A DNA stretch of 64,000 nucleotides from Krasilnikoviella flava (GTDB lineage Bacteria; Actinomycetota; Actinomycetes; Actinomycetales; Cellulomonadaceae), in assembly GCF_900167525.1 (NCBI RefSeq), contig NZ_FUZQ01000003.1, forward strand, positions 124,001 to 188,000, in the 5' to 3' direction. Each line of letters opens with the position of its first letter. Position 1 is the stretch's first letter. The notes under the pieces are model-generated. The model saw nothing but the letters and a program-made list of their open reading frames with translations, made no database searches and was not told the DNA's origin. Made by a program: the position numbers and the translations under genes. Below, one piece after another: positions 54,957-63,334 of the stretch.

Positions 54957-56681
54957 ATGAGGCTGCAGAAGAGACTGGTCGGCAGCGTCGCCGTGGCCGG
55001 CGTGCTCGCCCTGGCCCTCACCGCCTGCGGCGGCGGCGGCAACGACGGCGGTAGCGACGAGCCCACCGCCGAGGCGCAGACCGTCGAGGGTGCGGACTAC
55101 AACCCGCAGCCCCGGGAGAACCTCGAGCAGGGCGGCGAGGTGACCTTCCCGATCGGGGAGATCACGCCGCAGATGAACGTCAACCACTCCGACGGATCGG
55201 TCGACACGGCCCGGATCTGGGAGTGGTACAACCCGCAGACGATCCTCATGACGCCGGAGGGCGAGGCCGAGGCCAACCCCGCCTACCTCACCGACTGGAC
55301 CTCCGAGGTCGTGGACGGCAAGACGGTCGTCACGTTCACGATCAACCCCGAGGCGGTCTGGAACGACGGCAGCCCGATCACGTGGAAGTCGTACGAGCAG
55401 ACCTGGATCGCCAACCGGTCCGTCGACGACGGCTACGTGCCGAACACCACCGACGGCTACTCGCAGATCGAGTCGGTGAAGCAGGGTGAGGACGAGCGCC
55501 AGGCCGTCGTCACGTTCAAGTCGGAGTACCCGTGGACCGACGGCCTGTTCTGGCACATCCTCAACCCGAACGTCGACTCGCCGAAGGTCTTCAACGAGGG
55601 CTACGTCGAGAAGGCGCACCCGGAGTGGGGCGCGGGGCCGTACAAGATCGACGAGTTCGACCTCAACGGTGGCGTCATCACGTTCGTCCCGAACGAGAAG
55701 TGGTGGGGCGACAAGCCGCTGCTCGACAAGGTCACGTACCGCGTGCTCGACTCCGTCGCCGCGGTGAACGCGTTCCAGAACGGTGAGGTGGACCTGGTCG
55801 AGAACCTCTCCGCCGACAACCTCGAGCAGCTCGCCGACGTCGAGGGTGCCGAGACCTACCGCGCGCAGCGCGCGGCGACCAACCTGATCCAGCTCAACGC
55901 GGAGCGCCCGCAGCTCTCGGACCTCAAGGTCCGCGAGGCGATCTTCAAGGCGGTCAACCGCGAGCAGATCAAGGAGGTCATGTGGAACGGCCTCAACTAC
56001 ACGGAGCCTGAGGTCGGGTCGCTGAACCTGTACCCGTTCCAGGAGGGCTACGTCGACGCGCTGGCCGAGGCCGGTTACAAGTACGACGTCGAGGCCGCCA
56101 ACGCCGCCCTCGACGAGGCCGGCTGGGCGCTGAACGGCGACGTGCGCGAGAAGGACGGTCAGAAGCTCGAGGGTCGCATGCCGATCTTCGGCGACGACCC
56201 GATCGTCGAGGCCCGCGCCAAGGTGCTGCAGCAGCAGCTCGCCCAGGTCGGCTTCGCCCTCGAGATCGACAAGCGCCCGGAGAGCGACTTCTCCACGGTC
56301 GTCACCACCAAGGACTGGGACCTCATCACGATGGGCTTCTCGTCGAGCGACCCGTACGGCGTGGCGTACATGTGCCAGATCTACTGCTCGGACAGCGGGC
56401 TGAACCTGTCCGCGACGAGCACCAAGGAGATCGACAAGAAGATCGCCGACGAGGTGTCGTCGCTGCCCACGGCCGAGGAGCAGAACGCGGCCGGCATGAA
56501 GCTCGAGGCGGAGATCATCGCCGAGACGTGGGGCGTCCTGCCGCTGTACAACGGCCCGTGGATCGCCATGGCCAAGGAGGGCCTCGCCAACCTCACGCCC
56601 GAGACCTACACCGGTCTCGACCTCTTCGGCCTGCAGCCGGTGGAGAACGTGGGCTGGGAGAAGGCCGCCGCCGCGGAGTGA
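54957..56681 (+). CDS. oligopeptide-type solute-binding lipoprotein (SBP_bac_5)
   Basis: 574 residues. A lipoprotein signal ends LALTACGGGG (Cys ~23). The mature protein has the SBP_bac_5 fold, with WYNPQTILMTPEGEAEANPA near the start, GAGPYKIDEFDLNGGVITFVP in the middle and VREAIFKAVNREQIKEVMW later. GAAAGGAG stands seven bases before the ATG. It is the last gene of the importer operon, and its position before a strong terminator fits high expression. The ligand could be a peptide, opine or oligosaccharide; the family covers all of these. Confidence 0.93.
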   Translation: MRLQKRLVGSVAVAGVLALALTACGGGGNDGGSDEPTAEAQTVEGADYNPQPRENLEQGGEVTFPIGEITPQMNVNHSDGSVDTARIWEWYNPQTILMTPEGEAEANPAYLTDWTSEVVDGKTVVTFTINPEAVWNDGSPITWKSYEQTWIANRSVDDGYVPNTTDGYSQIESVKQGEDERQAVVTFKSEYPWTDGLFWHILNPNVDSPKVFNEGYVEKAHPEWGAGPYKIDEFDLNGGVITFVPNEKWWGDKPLLDKVTYRVLDSVAAVNAFQNGEVDLVENLSADNLEQLADVEGAETYRAQRAATNLIQLNAERPQLSDLKVREAIFKAVNREQIKEVMWNGLNYTEPEVGSLNLYPFQEGYVDALAEAGYKYDVEAANAALDEAGWALNGDVREKDGQKLEGRMPIFGDDPIVEARAKVLQQQLAQVGFALEIDKRPESDFSTVVTTKDWDLITMGFSSSDPYGVAYMCQIYCSDSGLNLSATSTKEIDKKIADEVSSLPTAEEQNAAGMKLEAEIIAETWGVLPLYNGPWIAMAKEGLANLTPETYTGLDLFGLQPVENVGWEKAAAAE

Positions 56682-56716
56682 TCCGCATCGGCTGAGCGCT
56701 TCGCTCGCGCCTGACG

Positions 56717-56764
56717 AAGGCCTTCGGGGCCGGTGGTCTCGACCACCGGCCCCGAAGGCCTTTT
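56717..56764 (+). terminator. intrinsic terminator of the oligopeptide importer operon
   Basis: Arms 56717-56738 and 56741-56762 form a perfect 22-base stem (AAGGCCTTCGGGGCC...) closed by a very short loop, ending in TTTT at 56761-56764. It lies 35 bases after the binding-protein stop. Confidence 0.9.
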
Positions 56765-56774
56765 CCTGCACCGC

Positions 56775-56819
56775 ACGACGACGGCCGGCCCACCGCGGAG
56801 GTGGACCGGCCGTCGTCGT
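56775..56819 (-). terminator. hairpin downstream of the LVIVD-protein gene
   Basis: Arms 56775-56794 and 56800-56819 pair over 20 bases with one mismatch (ACGACGACGGCCGG core). It follows the minus-strand gene by 35 bases. There is no T-run after it on that strand, so it would be an L-shaped terminator or a stability hairpin. Confidence 0.6.
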
Positions 56820-56853
56820 CTCCCGGCCGCTGCTGCCGGCCGGGCTCAGAGCC

Positions 56854-58269
56854 TCAGAACTTCTCCTGCATCTGCGGGTTCAGCGACTTGAGGTTCGTCT
56901 TCGCCCTCCCGTCGATCCGGTCGTCGATGTCGAACGTGTCGAAACCGATCCCCAGGTCGTTCGAGTAGGCGTAGCCGTTGTACCAGTAGGTGGACCAGGT
57001 GCCACCGCTGGAGATGCCCGCGCCGCGGTCGAACCAGGCGACCTCGGTCGGGTGGGACGAGTCGGTGAAGTCGAACACGGAGACGCCGCCCTGGTACCAG
57101 GACTGGACCATGAGGTCCTTGCCCTCGACGGGGATCAGCGAGCCGTTGTGGGCCACGCAGTTCTCGGTGGCGTCGTTGATGCGCGGGATCTTGTAGTAGC
57201 TCTGGAAGACGAGCTCCTTGCCGTGCTTCCCGCCGTGCTTCCGGACCTTCTCGATGTCGTAGATGCCGTTGGCGCCGAGCTCCGGTGCGTACTCGCCGGT
57301 GCAGGTCGCCAGGCCGCCGCCGCCGAGCTCGTCGGTGAAGACGACCTTGGTCGCATCGTTGTTGAAGGTGGCCGAGTGCCAGAACGCGAAGTTCTCGGTG
57401 TCGCGGACCGTGCTGATCACCTTCGGGTGGGCGCGGTCCTTGATGTCCATCAGGATGCCGTCGCCCATGCACGCACCCGCCGCGAGGTCCTTCTGCGCGT
57501 AGGTGGTGATGTCGTGGCAGCCGGACGTCGCCGAGGCCCTGCGGTCGGGGTCGCCCTCGTAGCCGCCCTCGGGGAAGAGGTTCGGCGTGCCGACGAGCTC
57601 GGCCGCGGCGGGGTTCTTCACCGGGATCTTCACGATCGAGATGATGTCGTGCGGCGGCTGGCAGTCGGGGAACGACGAGTTCGGGCTGTACGACGAGACG
57701 TAGACGTACAGGTCCTTGCCGTTCTTGGTCGGTGCCAGCGAGTGGGTGTGGGACCCGCACGCCGTCTCGACCGCCTGGACGTACTCGGGCTCGAGCGGGT
57801 CGGAGATGTCCCAGACCTTGATGCCCTCCCAGGCGTCCTTCTCCGTCGCGGGGCGGGTTGTCGAGGCGCAGGAGTCGTCGCTGCGCGACGAGTCGGTGGA
57901 GAGCACCAGGATGTCGCCGTACACGGAGATGTCGTTCTGCGAGCCGGGGCAGTACACCTGCAGCGCCTGGACCGGCTCCTCGGGGTCGGACAGGTCGTAG
58001 ACGGTGAAGCCGTCGTAGTTCCCCGCGTAGGCGTACTTGCCCTGGAACGCGATGTCCGAGCCGGTGCCCTGCAGGGCGCCGTTCTTCGGGTTGTTGCTGA
58101 GGTGCTCGATGTTCGACGACGCCACCTCGCCGGGCGGGACGTCGGGCTCGGCGGCGTCGGACGCCGACGCGGGGGCCGCGAGCCCCAGCGCCCCCGCGAC
58201 CAGGGTCAGCGAGAGGGCGACACCGGCGACGCCTCTCGTCCGTGAACTGCTCGTCCGTGAACTCCGCAT
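56854..58269 (-). CDS. secreted LVIVD-repeat (propeller-like) protein
   Basis: 471 residues. A Sec signal peptide (GVAGVALSLTLVAGALGLAA, then ASA) is followed by repeated strands such as GFTVYDLSDPEEPVQ, GIKVWDISDPLEPEYV, GILMDIKDRAHPKVI and GVSVFDFTDSSHPTEV, the LVIVD-type blade pattern. Six or more Cys in the mature part suggest disulfides. The ATG at 58269 is chosen because AGAGGAG precedes it by seven bases; an ATG at 58320 would add a basic run without function. Ribosome site and start are both built from 15-base repeats. Function unknown; secreted. It is divergent from the DUF305 gene. Confidence 0.82.
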   Translation of the reverse strand: MRSSRTSSSRTRGVAGVALSLTLVAGALGLAAPASASDAAEPDVPPGEVASSNIEHLSNNPKNGALQGTGSDIAFQGKYAYAGNYDGFTVYDLSDPEEPVQALQVYCPGSQNDISVYGDILVLSTDSSRSDDSCASTTRPATEKDAWEGIKVWDISDPLEPEYVQAVETACGSHTHSLAPTKNGKDLYVYVSSYSPNSSFPDCQPPHDIISIVKIPVKNPAAAELVGTPNLFPEGGYEGDPDRRASATSGCHDITTYAQKDLAAGACMGDGILMDIKDRAHPKVISTVRDTENFAFWHSATFNNDATKVVFTDELGGGGLATCTGEYAPELGANGIYDIEKVRKHGGKHGKELVFQSYYKIPRINDATENCVAHNGSLIPVEGKDLMVQSWYQGGVSVFDFTDSSHPTEVAWFDRGAGISSGGTWSTYWYNGYAYSNDLGIGFDTFDIDDRIDGRAKTNLKSLNPQMQEKF

Positions 58270-58294
58270 CCGTGGACTCCTCTTCCGTGAACTC
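58235..58294. repeat. four 15-base tandem repeats over the LVIVD gene start
   Basis: Units at 58235, 58250, 58265 and 58280 share TCCGTGAACTC (one copy TCCGTGGACTC). On the minus strand the third unit holds the start codon GGATGCG and the fourth the GAGGAG ribosome site. Because 15 is a multiple of three, copy-number change would lengthen the signal-peptide n-region without a frameshift. Confidence 0.8.
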
Positions 58295-58426
58295 AGGGTT
58301 GGACGACGCGCATGCGCCACACATCGTTGTGTTGGTCACACTGAGTGTTGTCTGGAAGCATCCTCCCCACCAGGTGTGCGGGCATCTTTTTACGCCGTGG
58401 CAACAACCTCAGGAGAGGATCTTCCG
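58270..58426. other. intergenic region between the LVIVD and DUF305 genes
   Basis: 157 bases with divergent genes on both sides. It includes part of the 15-base repeats and a small dyad ACACA-TCGT-TGTGT at 58319-58332. The DUF305 ribosome site AGGAGAGG lies at the right edge. No promoter boxes with convincing spacing are seen. Confidence 0.4.
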
Positions 58427-59152
58427 GTGACCACAGACCCCCGGATCCGTCGCACGGGCGGCCGTCGCGCCGCCCTGACCTGCGTCGTCGCGCTCACTCT
58501 GGGGCTCTCCGCCGGATGCACCGCCGAGGAGCCCGCGCCGGCACCGACGCCGTCGTCGGCCGTGCTCGCGCCGGGCAAGCCCGGCGAACCCGCCCGGACG
58601 ATCGCACCCGACGACTACGAGGGCATGGGCGACGTCGACGTGGTCACCGACGCCGACGCCGACTTCATGACCCAGATGATCGGCCACCACGCCCAGGCCG
58701 TGGAGATGGCGCAGCTGGTTCCCGAGCGGTCGACGTCGGCGCAGATCGAGAAGTTCGCCGAGCGCATCCGCCTGACGCAGGACGGCGAGATCCAGTACAT
58801 GAGCCGCTGGCTCACCGACCACGGCCTCCCGGTGCCCGCGGTCGCCTCGCCGTCGGCGGCGCCTTCGGACGGGAGCGGGCCGCGCGCCCCGCAGACCCAC
58901 GACCACGACTCGATGCCCGGCATGCTGACCGACGCCGAGATGGAGGCCTTGGCGGACGCGGACGGCACCGCCTTCGACCGGCTGTTCCTCGAGGGCATGA
59001 TCCAGCACCACGGCGGTGCACTGGAGATGGTCGAGGACGTCAGCTCCGCCGGCCGCGACGAGACCGTCCAGGAGTTCTCCGCGAACGTGGCGGCGGACCA
59101 GATCGCGGAGATCGACCGGATGTCCCGGCTGCTCGACGAGCTCGCTGGTTGA
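58427..59152 (+). CDS. DUF305-family lipoprotein
   Basis: 241 residues. A lipoprotein signal peptide ends TLGLSAGC (Cys ~31). The ferritin-like four-helix DUF305 fold shows paired motifs DFMTQMIGHHAQAVEMA (~85) and LFLEGMIQHHGGALEMV (~190), whose His and Met residues are thought to bind metal, often copper. The start is a GTG at 58427, with AGGAGAGG eight bases upstream. Its stop codon TGA is provided by the left arm of an REP element, so the last residues LAG are repeat-derived. It is divergent from the secreted LVIVD gene. Confidence 0.88.
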   Translation: MTTDPRIRRTGGRRAALTCVVALTLGLSAGCTAEEPAPAPTPSSAVLAPGKPGEPARTIAPDDYEGMGDVDVVTDADADFMTQMIGHHAQAVEMAQLVPERSTSAQIEKFAERIRLTQDGEIQYMSRWLTDHGLPVPAVASPSAAPSDGSGPRAPQTHDHDSMPGMLTDAEMEALADADGTAFDRLFLEGMIQHHGGALEMVEDVSSAGRDETVQEFSANVAADQIAEIDRMSRLLDELAG

Positions 59153-59220
59153 GCCTGTCGAAACCACCGCCGGTGGAGCAGGTCGACACCAGAGGCCGGG
59201 TTTCGACAGGCTCAACCAGC
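59144..59220. repeat. REP element with perfect 22-base arms between convergent genes
   Basis: Arms 59144-59165 and 59199-59220 (GCTGGTTGAGCCTGTCGAAA... and its exact reverse complement) enclose a 33-base loop with a partial third copy. It separates the DUF305 and siderophore-reductase genes and probably stops transcription in both directions. Confidence 0.88.
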
Positions 59221-59224
59221 GAGG

Positions 59225-60145
59225 CTACTCGTCGTGGTCGTCGTGGTCGTCGTGCTCGCGCTGGCGCTCGTGCATCTCCTCGTGCCGCGACGGGTCCGCC
59301 ACCACGTCCTGGAAGGAGTTGGTGCGGCCGGCCTTCCAGTACCCGCCGATGTCGCTCTGCCGCTTGCCGATGCCCTGGGCGCGGGCCCAGCGGCGCACGG
59401 GCTTGACGCATCCCGCCTCGGCGAACGCCCACACGTAGGCCCACGTGTCCGTGGGCAGCTCGATCCCCTCGGCGAAGTCGCCGAGCAGCCGCGTGCTGCC
59501 GGGGGCGGCGCCGTCGCGGTGCAGCCAGGTCAGCGTGAACCCGGCCGGCACGCGCAGCTCCTGCTCCTCGGCGGCGTCGGCGACCTCGATCGCGGCGACG
59601 CCGCGCGCGTCGTCGGGCAGCTCCTCGAGCCATCGCGCGACGGCGGGCAGCGCCGTCTCGTCGGCGAGCAGGACGAGGAAGCCGAACTCGGGCGGCACGA
59701 CCAGGCCCGGCCTCGGGCCGGCCACCCACAGGGTCTCCCCCGGCTCGACGGTCTGCGCCCAGTCGGACGCCAGCCCGCCGGGGTGGACGACGAAGTCGAG
59801 GTCCACCTCGCGCGCCACGGGGTCGTAGCGCCGGATCGTGTACTCGCGGGTGGGCGGGAACGGGTCCGGCCAGTCGAGGTGCTCGCCGTCGTCCGCCTGC
59901 CACGGCACGCGCACCCGGCCCGTGTCGGCGTCGGGGAAGACGAGCTTGCAGTGCTCGTCGGCCTGGTGGGACTCGAAGCCGTCCATGTCCGGCCCGCCCA
60001 GCGTCACGCGCACCATGCGCGGCGTGACGTGGGTACGGCGCAGCACGGTGAGCTCGCGGATCCGGATCGGGAAGTCGTCGAAGTACGCCTCCGGCCGCGG
60101 CCCGCGCGGGTCGACGACCGCGACGGGCTCGGTCAGGGCGCTCAT
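59225..60145 (-). CDS. siderophore-interacting protein (FAD-dependent ferric-siderophore reductase, ViuB/YqjH type)
   Basis: 306 residues. The FAD-binding half has TPRMVRVTLGG and TREYTIRRYDPVAREVDLDFV (RxYxxR-type flavin motif). The C-terminal SIP half has VWAFAEAGCVKPVRRWARAQG and DIGGYWKAGRTN. It reduces Fe(III) in imported siderophores in the cytosol. The last residues read HDDHDDHDE, encoded by a 9-base tandem repeat, an unusual metal-binding-like tail. ATGA overlap with the binding-protein gene places it in one operon with it. Confidence 0.93.
   Translation of the reverse strand: MSALTEPVAVVDPRGPRPEAYFDDFPIRIRELTVLRRTHVTPRMVRVTLGGPDMDGFESHQADEHCKLVFPDADTGRVRVPWQADDGEHLDWPDPFPPTREYTIRRYDPVAREVDLDFVVHPGGLASDWAQTVEPGETLWVAGPRPGLVVPPEFGFLVLLADETALPAVARWLEELPDDARGVAAIEVADAAEEQELRVPAGFTLTWLHRDGAAPGSTRLLGDFAEGIELPTDTWAYVWAFAEAGCVKPVRRWARAQGIGKRQSDIGGYWKAGRTNSFQDVVADPSRHEEMHERQREHDDHDDHDE
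59229..59255. repeat. three 9-base repeats encoding a His-Asp tail
   Basis: TCGTCGTGG occurs at 59229 and 59238, with a variant at 59247. On the minus strand it encodes HDD units at the C-terminus of the siderophore-interacting protein. Confidence 0.75.
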
Positions 60146-61119
60146 CGGTCCGCCGCCAGCGTCTCGGCCGCGGCCCGGAGGTCCTCCACCTGCTGCTCGG
60201 CGGCGTCGAAGGTGTAGATCGTGCCCGACGTCATCGGGAACGCGTGCCCGGCCTCGACCGCGGGCAGCCGCTGCCAGGACGCGCTGTCGAGGATCTCCTG
60301 CGTGGGAGCGTCCACCGAACCGTCGAGGTTCACGGCGTAGAAGAGGGCGTCCTGCCCGGCGAGGTCCGGGAGGTTCTCGGTCGCGAGCTCGGTGACGTAC
60401 CGCTCGGGGTTCTCCGTGTAGGCGGGGTTATACCCGAACCCGGCGCCCGTGAGGCGCTGGTAGGCGAGCGACTTGGACGTGGAGACCCAGATGCCGTCCA
60501 TGGTGCTCAGGTGCGTGGCCTCGAGCCCGGTCAGCACGTCGCCGTGCTCCTCCTCGATCGCGGCAAGCTCGGCGTCGAGGGCCTTCTGCCGCTCGTCGGA
60601 GTCGGTCGCCCTGCCCACGAGGTCGGCCACCGTCGGGTAGTTGGCCCAGACGTCCGTGGGCTCGGCGATGTCGAGGATCACCGTGGGCGCCACCTGCGAG
60701 ATCTCCTCGTAGTCGATCCCGAGCGACCCGTTGTCCATGCCGATGATGAGGTCCGGCTCCGCCGCGATGAGCTTCTCGATGTCGACGCCCTCCCAGGTGC
60801 CGACCGTGGGCACGTCCGCGACGGCGTCGTACCGCTCCCCGAGCTCCTCCGGCAGGAACTCGTCCTCGAGCGACGCGACCGGCACGACGCCGAGCTCGGC
60901 GAGCTCCGTCCCGGTGCGCCACAGCGCGACGACGCGCTGCGGGTCGGCGGGGATCTCCACGTCCTCGCCCGTGAACGTGGACTCCACGGTGCGCGTGCCG
61001 CCGTCCCCCTCGGCGGCGGACGACGCGCCGTCGTCCGCGGCGCCCGCGGAGCCGCACGCGGTCAGGGAGAGGGCGAGGAGGGCGGTGCCGAGCGCGGCGA
61101 CGGTGCGGGTCGGAGACAT
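60142..61119 (-). CDS. iron-siderophore ABC importer binding lipoprotein
   Basis: 325 residues, FecB/FhuD-like (Peripla_BP_2). A lipoprotein signal ends LLALSLTACGSAG (Cys ~22). The mature part has ADPQRVVALWRTGTELAELG at its start, AAEPDLIIGMDN and LPAVEAGHAFPM. GAAGGA is six bases before the ATG at 61119. The gene diverges from the permease genes, and a single iron box lies between, so both sides are expected to be de-repressed on iron starvation. Confidence 0.94.
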   Translation of the reverse strand: MSPTRTVAALGTALLALSLTACGSAGAADDGASSAAEGDGGTRTVESTFTGEDVEIPADPQRVVALWRTGTELAELGVVPVASLEDEFLPEELGERYDAVADVPTVGTWEGVDIEKLIAAEPDLIIGMDNGSLGIDYEEISQVAPTVILDIAEPTDVWANYPTVADLVGRATDSDERQKALDAELAAIEEEHGDVLTGLEATHLSTMDGIWVSTSKSLAYQRLTGAGFGYNPAYTENPERYVTELATENLPDLAGQDALFYAVNLDGSVDAPTQEILDSASWQRLPAVEAGHAFPMTSGTIYTFDAAEQQVEDLRAAAETLAADR

Positions 61120-61213
61120 GCAGGTTCCTTCGGGAGGGGCGGGCGGGAGGCGGGGTCGCAGCCGTGCGACGGCCGCGCGACGGCGACGACCGCCGGATCG
61201 CGGGACCTGGTGC

Positions 61214-61232
61214 TAAGGCGAGGCTAACGTAA
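61214..61232. promoter_or_regulatory. DmdR/IdeR-type iron box
   Basis: TAAGGCGAGGCTAACGTAA matches 15 of 19 positions of the form TTAGGTTAGGCTAACCTAA used by DtxR-family iron repressors in actinobacteria. It ends six bases before the ATG at 61239. It would overlap the -10 (TAACGT or TAACTT) of a leaderless permease message and silence the divergent binding-protein operon as well. Confidence 0.75.
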
Positions 61233-61238
61233 CTTAGG

Positions 61239-62267
61239 ATGCCCTTTGTGTCTCCCCCCGACGTGCGACGGCGAGCCCCGCGCCAGGCCCTCCTGCTCGT
61301 CGTCCTCGCCGCCGTCCTGGCCGCCGCGCTGCTGCTCAGCCTGATGATCGGCAGTCGCGCGATCCCCGCCGGCGACGTGCTCGCCGCCCTGTTCGCCGAC
61401 GTCGACTCCGACGACGCCACCGTCGTCACCAGCCAGCGCCTGCCCCGCACGCTCGTGGCACTGGCCGCCGGGCTGGCCCTCGGTGCGGGAGGGGCCCTCA
61501 TGCAGGGCCACACCCGCAACCCGCTCGCCGACCCCGGCCTGTTCGGCGTGAACGCGGGCGCCGCGTTCGGGGTGGCCGTGCTCGTCTTCGTCCTCGGGGT
61601 GCAGGCCCCCGCCGCGATCGTGCTCGCCGCCCTCCTCGGCGCGGGCGTGGCCGCCACGCTCCTCTTCGTGCTGGGCCTCGGTGCGCTGCGCGGCGACGCG
61701 CTCGTGATGCTCGCCGTGCTCGGCACCACGCTCGCGGCCTTCCTCGGCGCGTTCACCCAGGGATTCGTGCTGCTCGACCGGCAGACGCTCGACGTGATGC
61801 GCTTCTGGGACGTCGGGTCGGTGGCTGGGCGCGACCTGTCCGCGACCGCCCTCGTGCTGCCGCTCGCCGTCGCGGGGCTCGTGCTCGCCCTCCTCAACGG
61901 AGGCGCGCTCAGCTCGCTCGGCCTGGGCGAGGACGTGGCGCGGTCGCTGGGCACCGGGGTGCTGCGCGCCCGCGTGGTCGGGATCGTCGCCGTCACCCTC
62001 CTGGCGGGGACGACGACCGCGGTGTGCGGGCCGATCGGGTTCGTCGGGCTGGTGGCCCCGCACGTCGCACGGCGTTTCGCCGGGCACGACTACCGCTGGA
62101 TCGTGCCCGCGAGCGCCCTGGTCGGGGCCGTGGTCGTGCTGGTCGCGGACACCCTCGGCCGCGTGATCGCCCCGCCGGGCGAGCTGCAGGTCGGCATCAT
62201 GATGGCCCTCGTCGGCGCGCCCGTGCTGCTCGTCATCACCCGCCGGCGCCGGCTGGTGGCGCTGTGA
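61239..62267 (+). CDS. siderophore ABC importer permease (FecCD family), first subunit
   Basis: 342 residues, about nine to ten helices. RLPRTLVALAAGLALGAGGA and LMQGHTRNPLADPGLFGVNA are the conserved FecCD N-terminal region; GPIGFVGLVAPHVARRFAG is the ATPase-contact segment near residue 265. The ATG at 61239 lies right behind the iron box with no room for a ribosome site, so a leaderless message is likely; a GTG at 61248 is the alternative. Confidence 0.93.
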   Translation: MPFVSPPDVRRRAPRQALLLVVLAAVLAAALLLSLMIGSRAIPAGDVLAALFADVDSDDATVVTSQRLPRTLVALAAGLALGAGGALMQGHTRNPLADPGLFGVNAGAAFGVAVLVFVLGVQAPAAIVLAALLGAGVAATLLFVLGLGALRGDALVMLAVLGTTLAAFLGAFTQGFVLLDRQTLDVMRFWDVGSVAGRDLSATALVLPLAVAGLVLALLNGGALSSLGLGEDVARSLGTGVLRARVVGIVAVTLLAGTTTAVCGPIGFVGLVAPHVARRFAGHDYRWIVPASALVGAVVVLVADTLGRVIAPPGELQVGIMMALVGAPVLLVITRRRRLVAL

Positions 62268-63334
62268 GCGCCGGGCGGACGACGGCCCCCGGGGTCGCGG
62301 CGGTGCGCCTCGGCCCCGTCGCGCTGCGCGTGCGTCGGCGGGCGGTCGTCGCGACGCTCGCCGTGCTCCTCGTCCTGGTCGGCGTCCTGACCGTGGCGCT
62401 CCTCACCGGGGCGCTCGCGCTGCCGGTGGACCGGGTGCTGGTCGCGCTCGCGGGGCAGGGGTCGGGCGTCGAGCAGCTCGTCGTGGGCCGGCGCCTGCAG
62501 CGCGCGGCCGCGGCCGTCGTCGTGGGGGCGGCGCTCGGCTGCAGCGGGGCCCTCACGCAGACCGTCACCCGCAACCCCATCGCCAGCCCCGACATCCTGG
62601 GCGTCACGGCCGGGGCCAGCGTGTTCGCCGTCCTGGTCGCCGTCCGGCCGGACGTCGTCGAGGGCGCCCTGGGAGTCCCCCCGCAGAGCGTCGTCGGCGT
62701 CGCCACGGTGCTCGGCGGCCTGCTGACGGCGGCCCTGCTCCTCGTGCTCAGCCAGCGCGGGGGCTTCGACGGGTTCCGGCTCGTGCTGGTCGGCATCGGC
62801 GTCAACGCGCTCGCCCTCGCCGTGGTGTCCTGGCTGCTCACCCGCGCCGAGCTCGAGAGCGCCGCGGTCGCGCAGCGCTGGCTCGTCGGGTCGCTCGAGG
62901 GCGCCACCGGCACGGAGGTCGCGTCCCTGGGGCTCGTCGCGCTGCCGGGGCTGCTGGCGTGCGTCGTGCTGGCCGACCGGCTCGGCGCGCTGCGGCTCGG
63001 GCCCGAGGTCGCCCGCTCGCTCGGGGTACGGGCCGGGGGGACGCAGGTGGGGGCGCTCGTCCTGGCGGTCGTGCTCGCGTCGGCTGCGACGGCGGTCGTG
63101 GGGCCGGTCGCGTTCGTCGCCTTCGTGGCACCCCAGATCGCGCTGCGCGCGTTCCGCACCGCCGGGCCCCCGCCGCTGGCCGGCGCGGCGGTCGGGGCCG
63201 CGCTGCTCCTCGTCGCCGACACCCTGGCCCAGTCCTTGCCCGTCCCCCTGCCGGTGGGCGTGCTGACGTCGCTGGTCGGCGCCCCCTTCCTGCTCTACCT
63301 CGCGACCCGATCCCTGCGGAGGACCCGTGGCTGA
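62264..63334 (+). CDS. siderophore ABC importer permease (FecCD family), second subunit
   Basis: 356 residues. It has the same fold as its neighbour: LGCSGALTQTVTRNPIASPD (N-terminal signature), RWLVGSLEGATGTEV and GPVAFVAFVAPQIALRAF (ATPase contact). It starts with a GTG at 62264 that overlaps the first permease stop as GTGA. Two different FecCD subunits form a heterodimeric channel in ferric-enterobactin or ferric-hydroxamate type importers. Confidence 0.93.
   Translation: MSAGRTTAPGVAAVRLGPVALRVRRRAVVATLAVLLVLVGVLTVALLTGALALPVDRVLVALAGQGSGVEQLVVGRRLQRAAAAVVVGAALGCSGALTQTVTRNPIASPDILGVTAGASVFAVLVAVRPDVVEGALGVPPQSVVGVATVLGGLLTAALLLVLSQRGGFDGFRLVLVGIGVNALALAVVSWLLTRAELESAAVAQRWLVGSLEGATGTEVASLGLVALPGLLACVVLADRLGALRLGPEVARSLGVRAGGTQVGALVLAVVLASAATAVVGPVAFVAFVAPQIALRAFRTAGPPPLAGAAVGAALLLVADTLAQSLPVPLPVGVLTSLVGAPFLLYLATRSLRRTRG

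Noticed and set aside
58319-58332. ACACA-TCGT-TGTGT as a metal-regulator site between the LVIVD and DUF305 genes
   Set aside because: Five-base arms only, no match to a known copper-repressor operator that I can support.
56846-58339. A 497-codon minus-strand frame beginning with EFTEE/ESTDA/EFTDE pentapeptides
   Set aside because: It is the neighbouring frame of the LVIVD gene; beyond the repeats it is low-complexity Arg/Gly/Ala sequence. The LVIVD frame has signal peptide and blade motifs.
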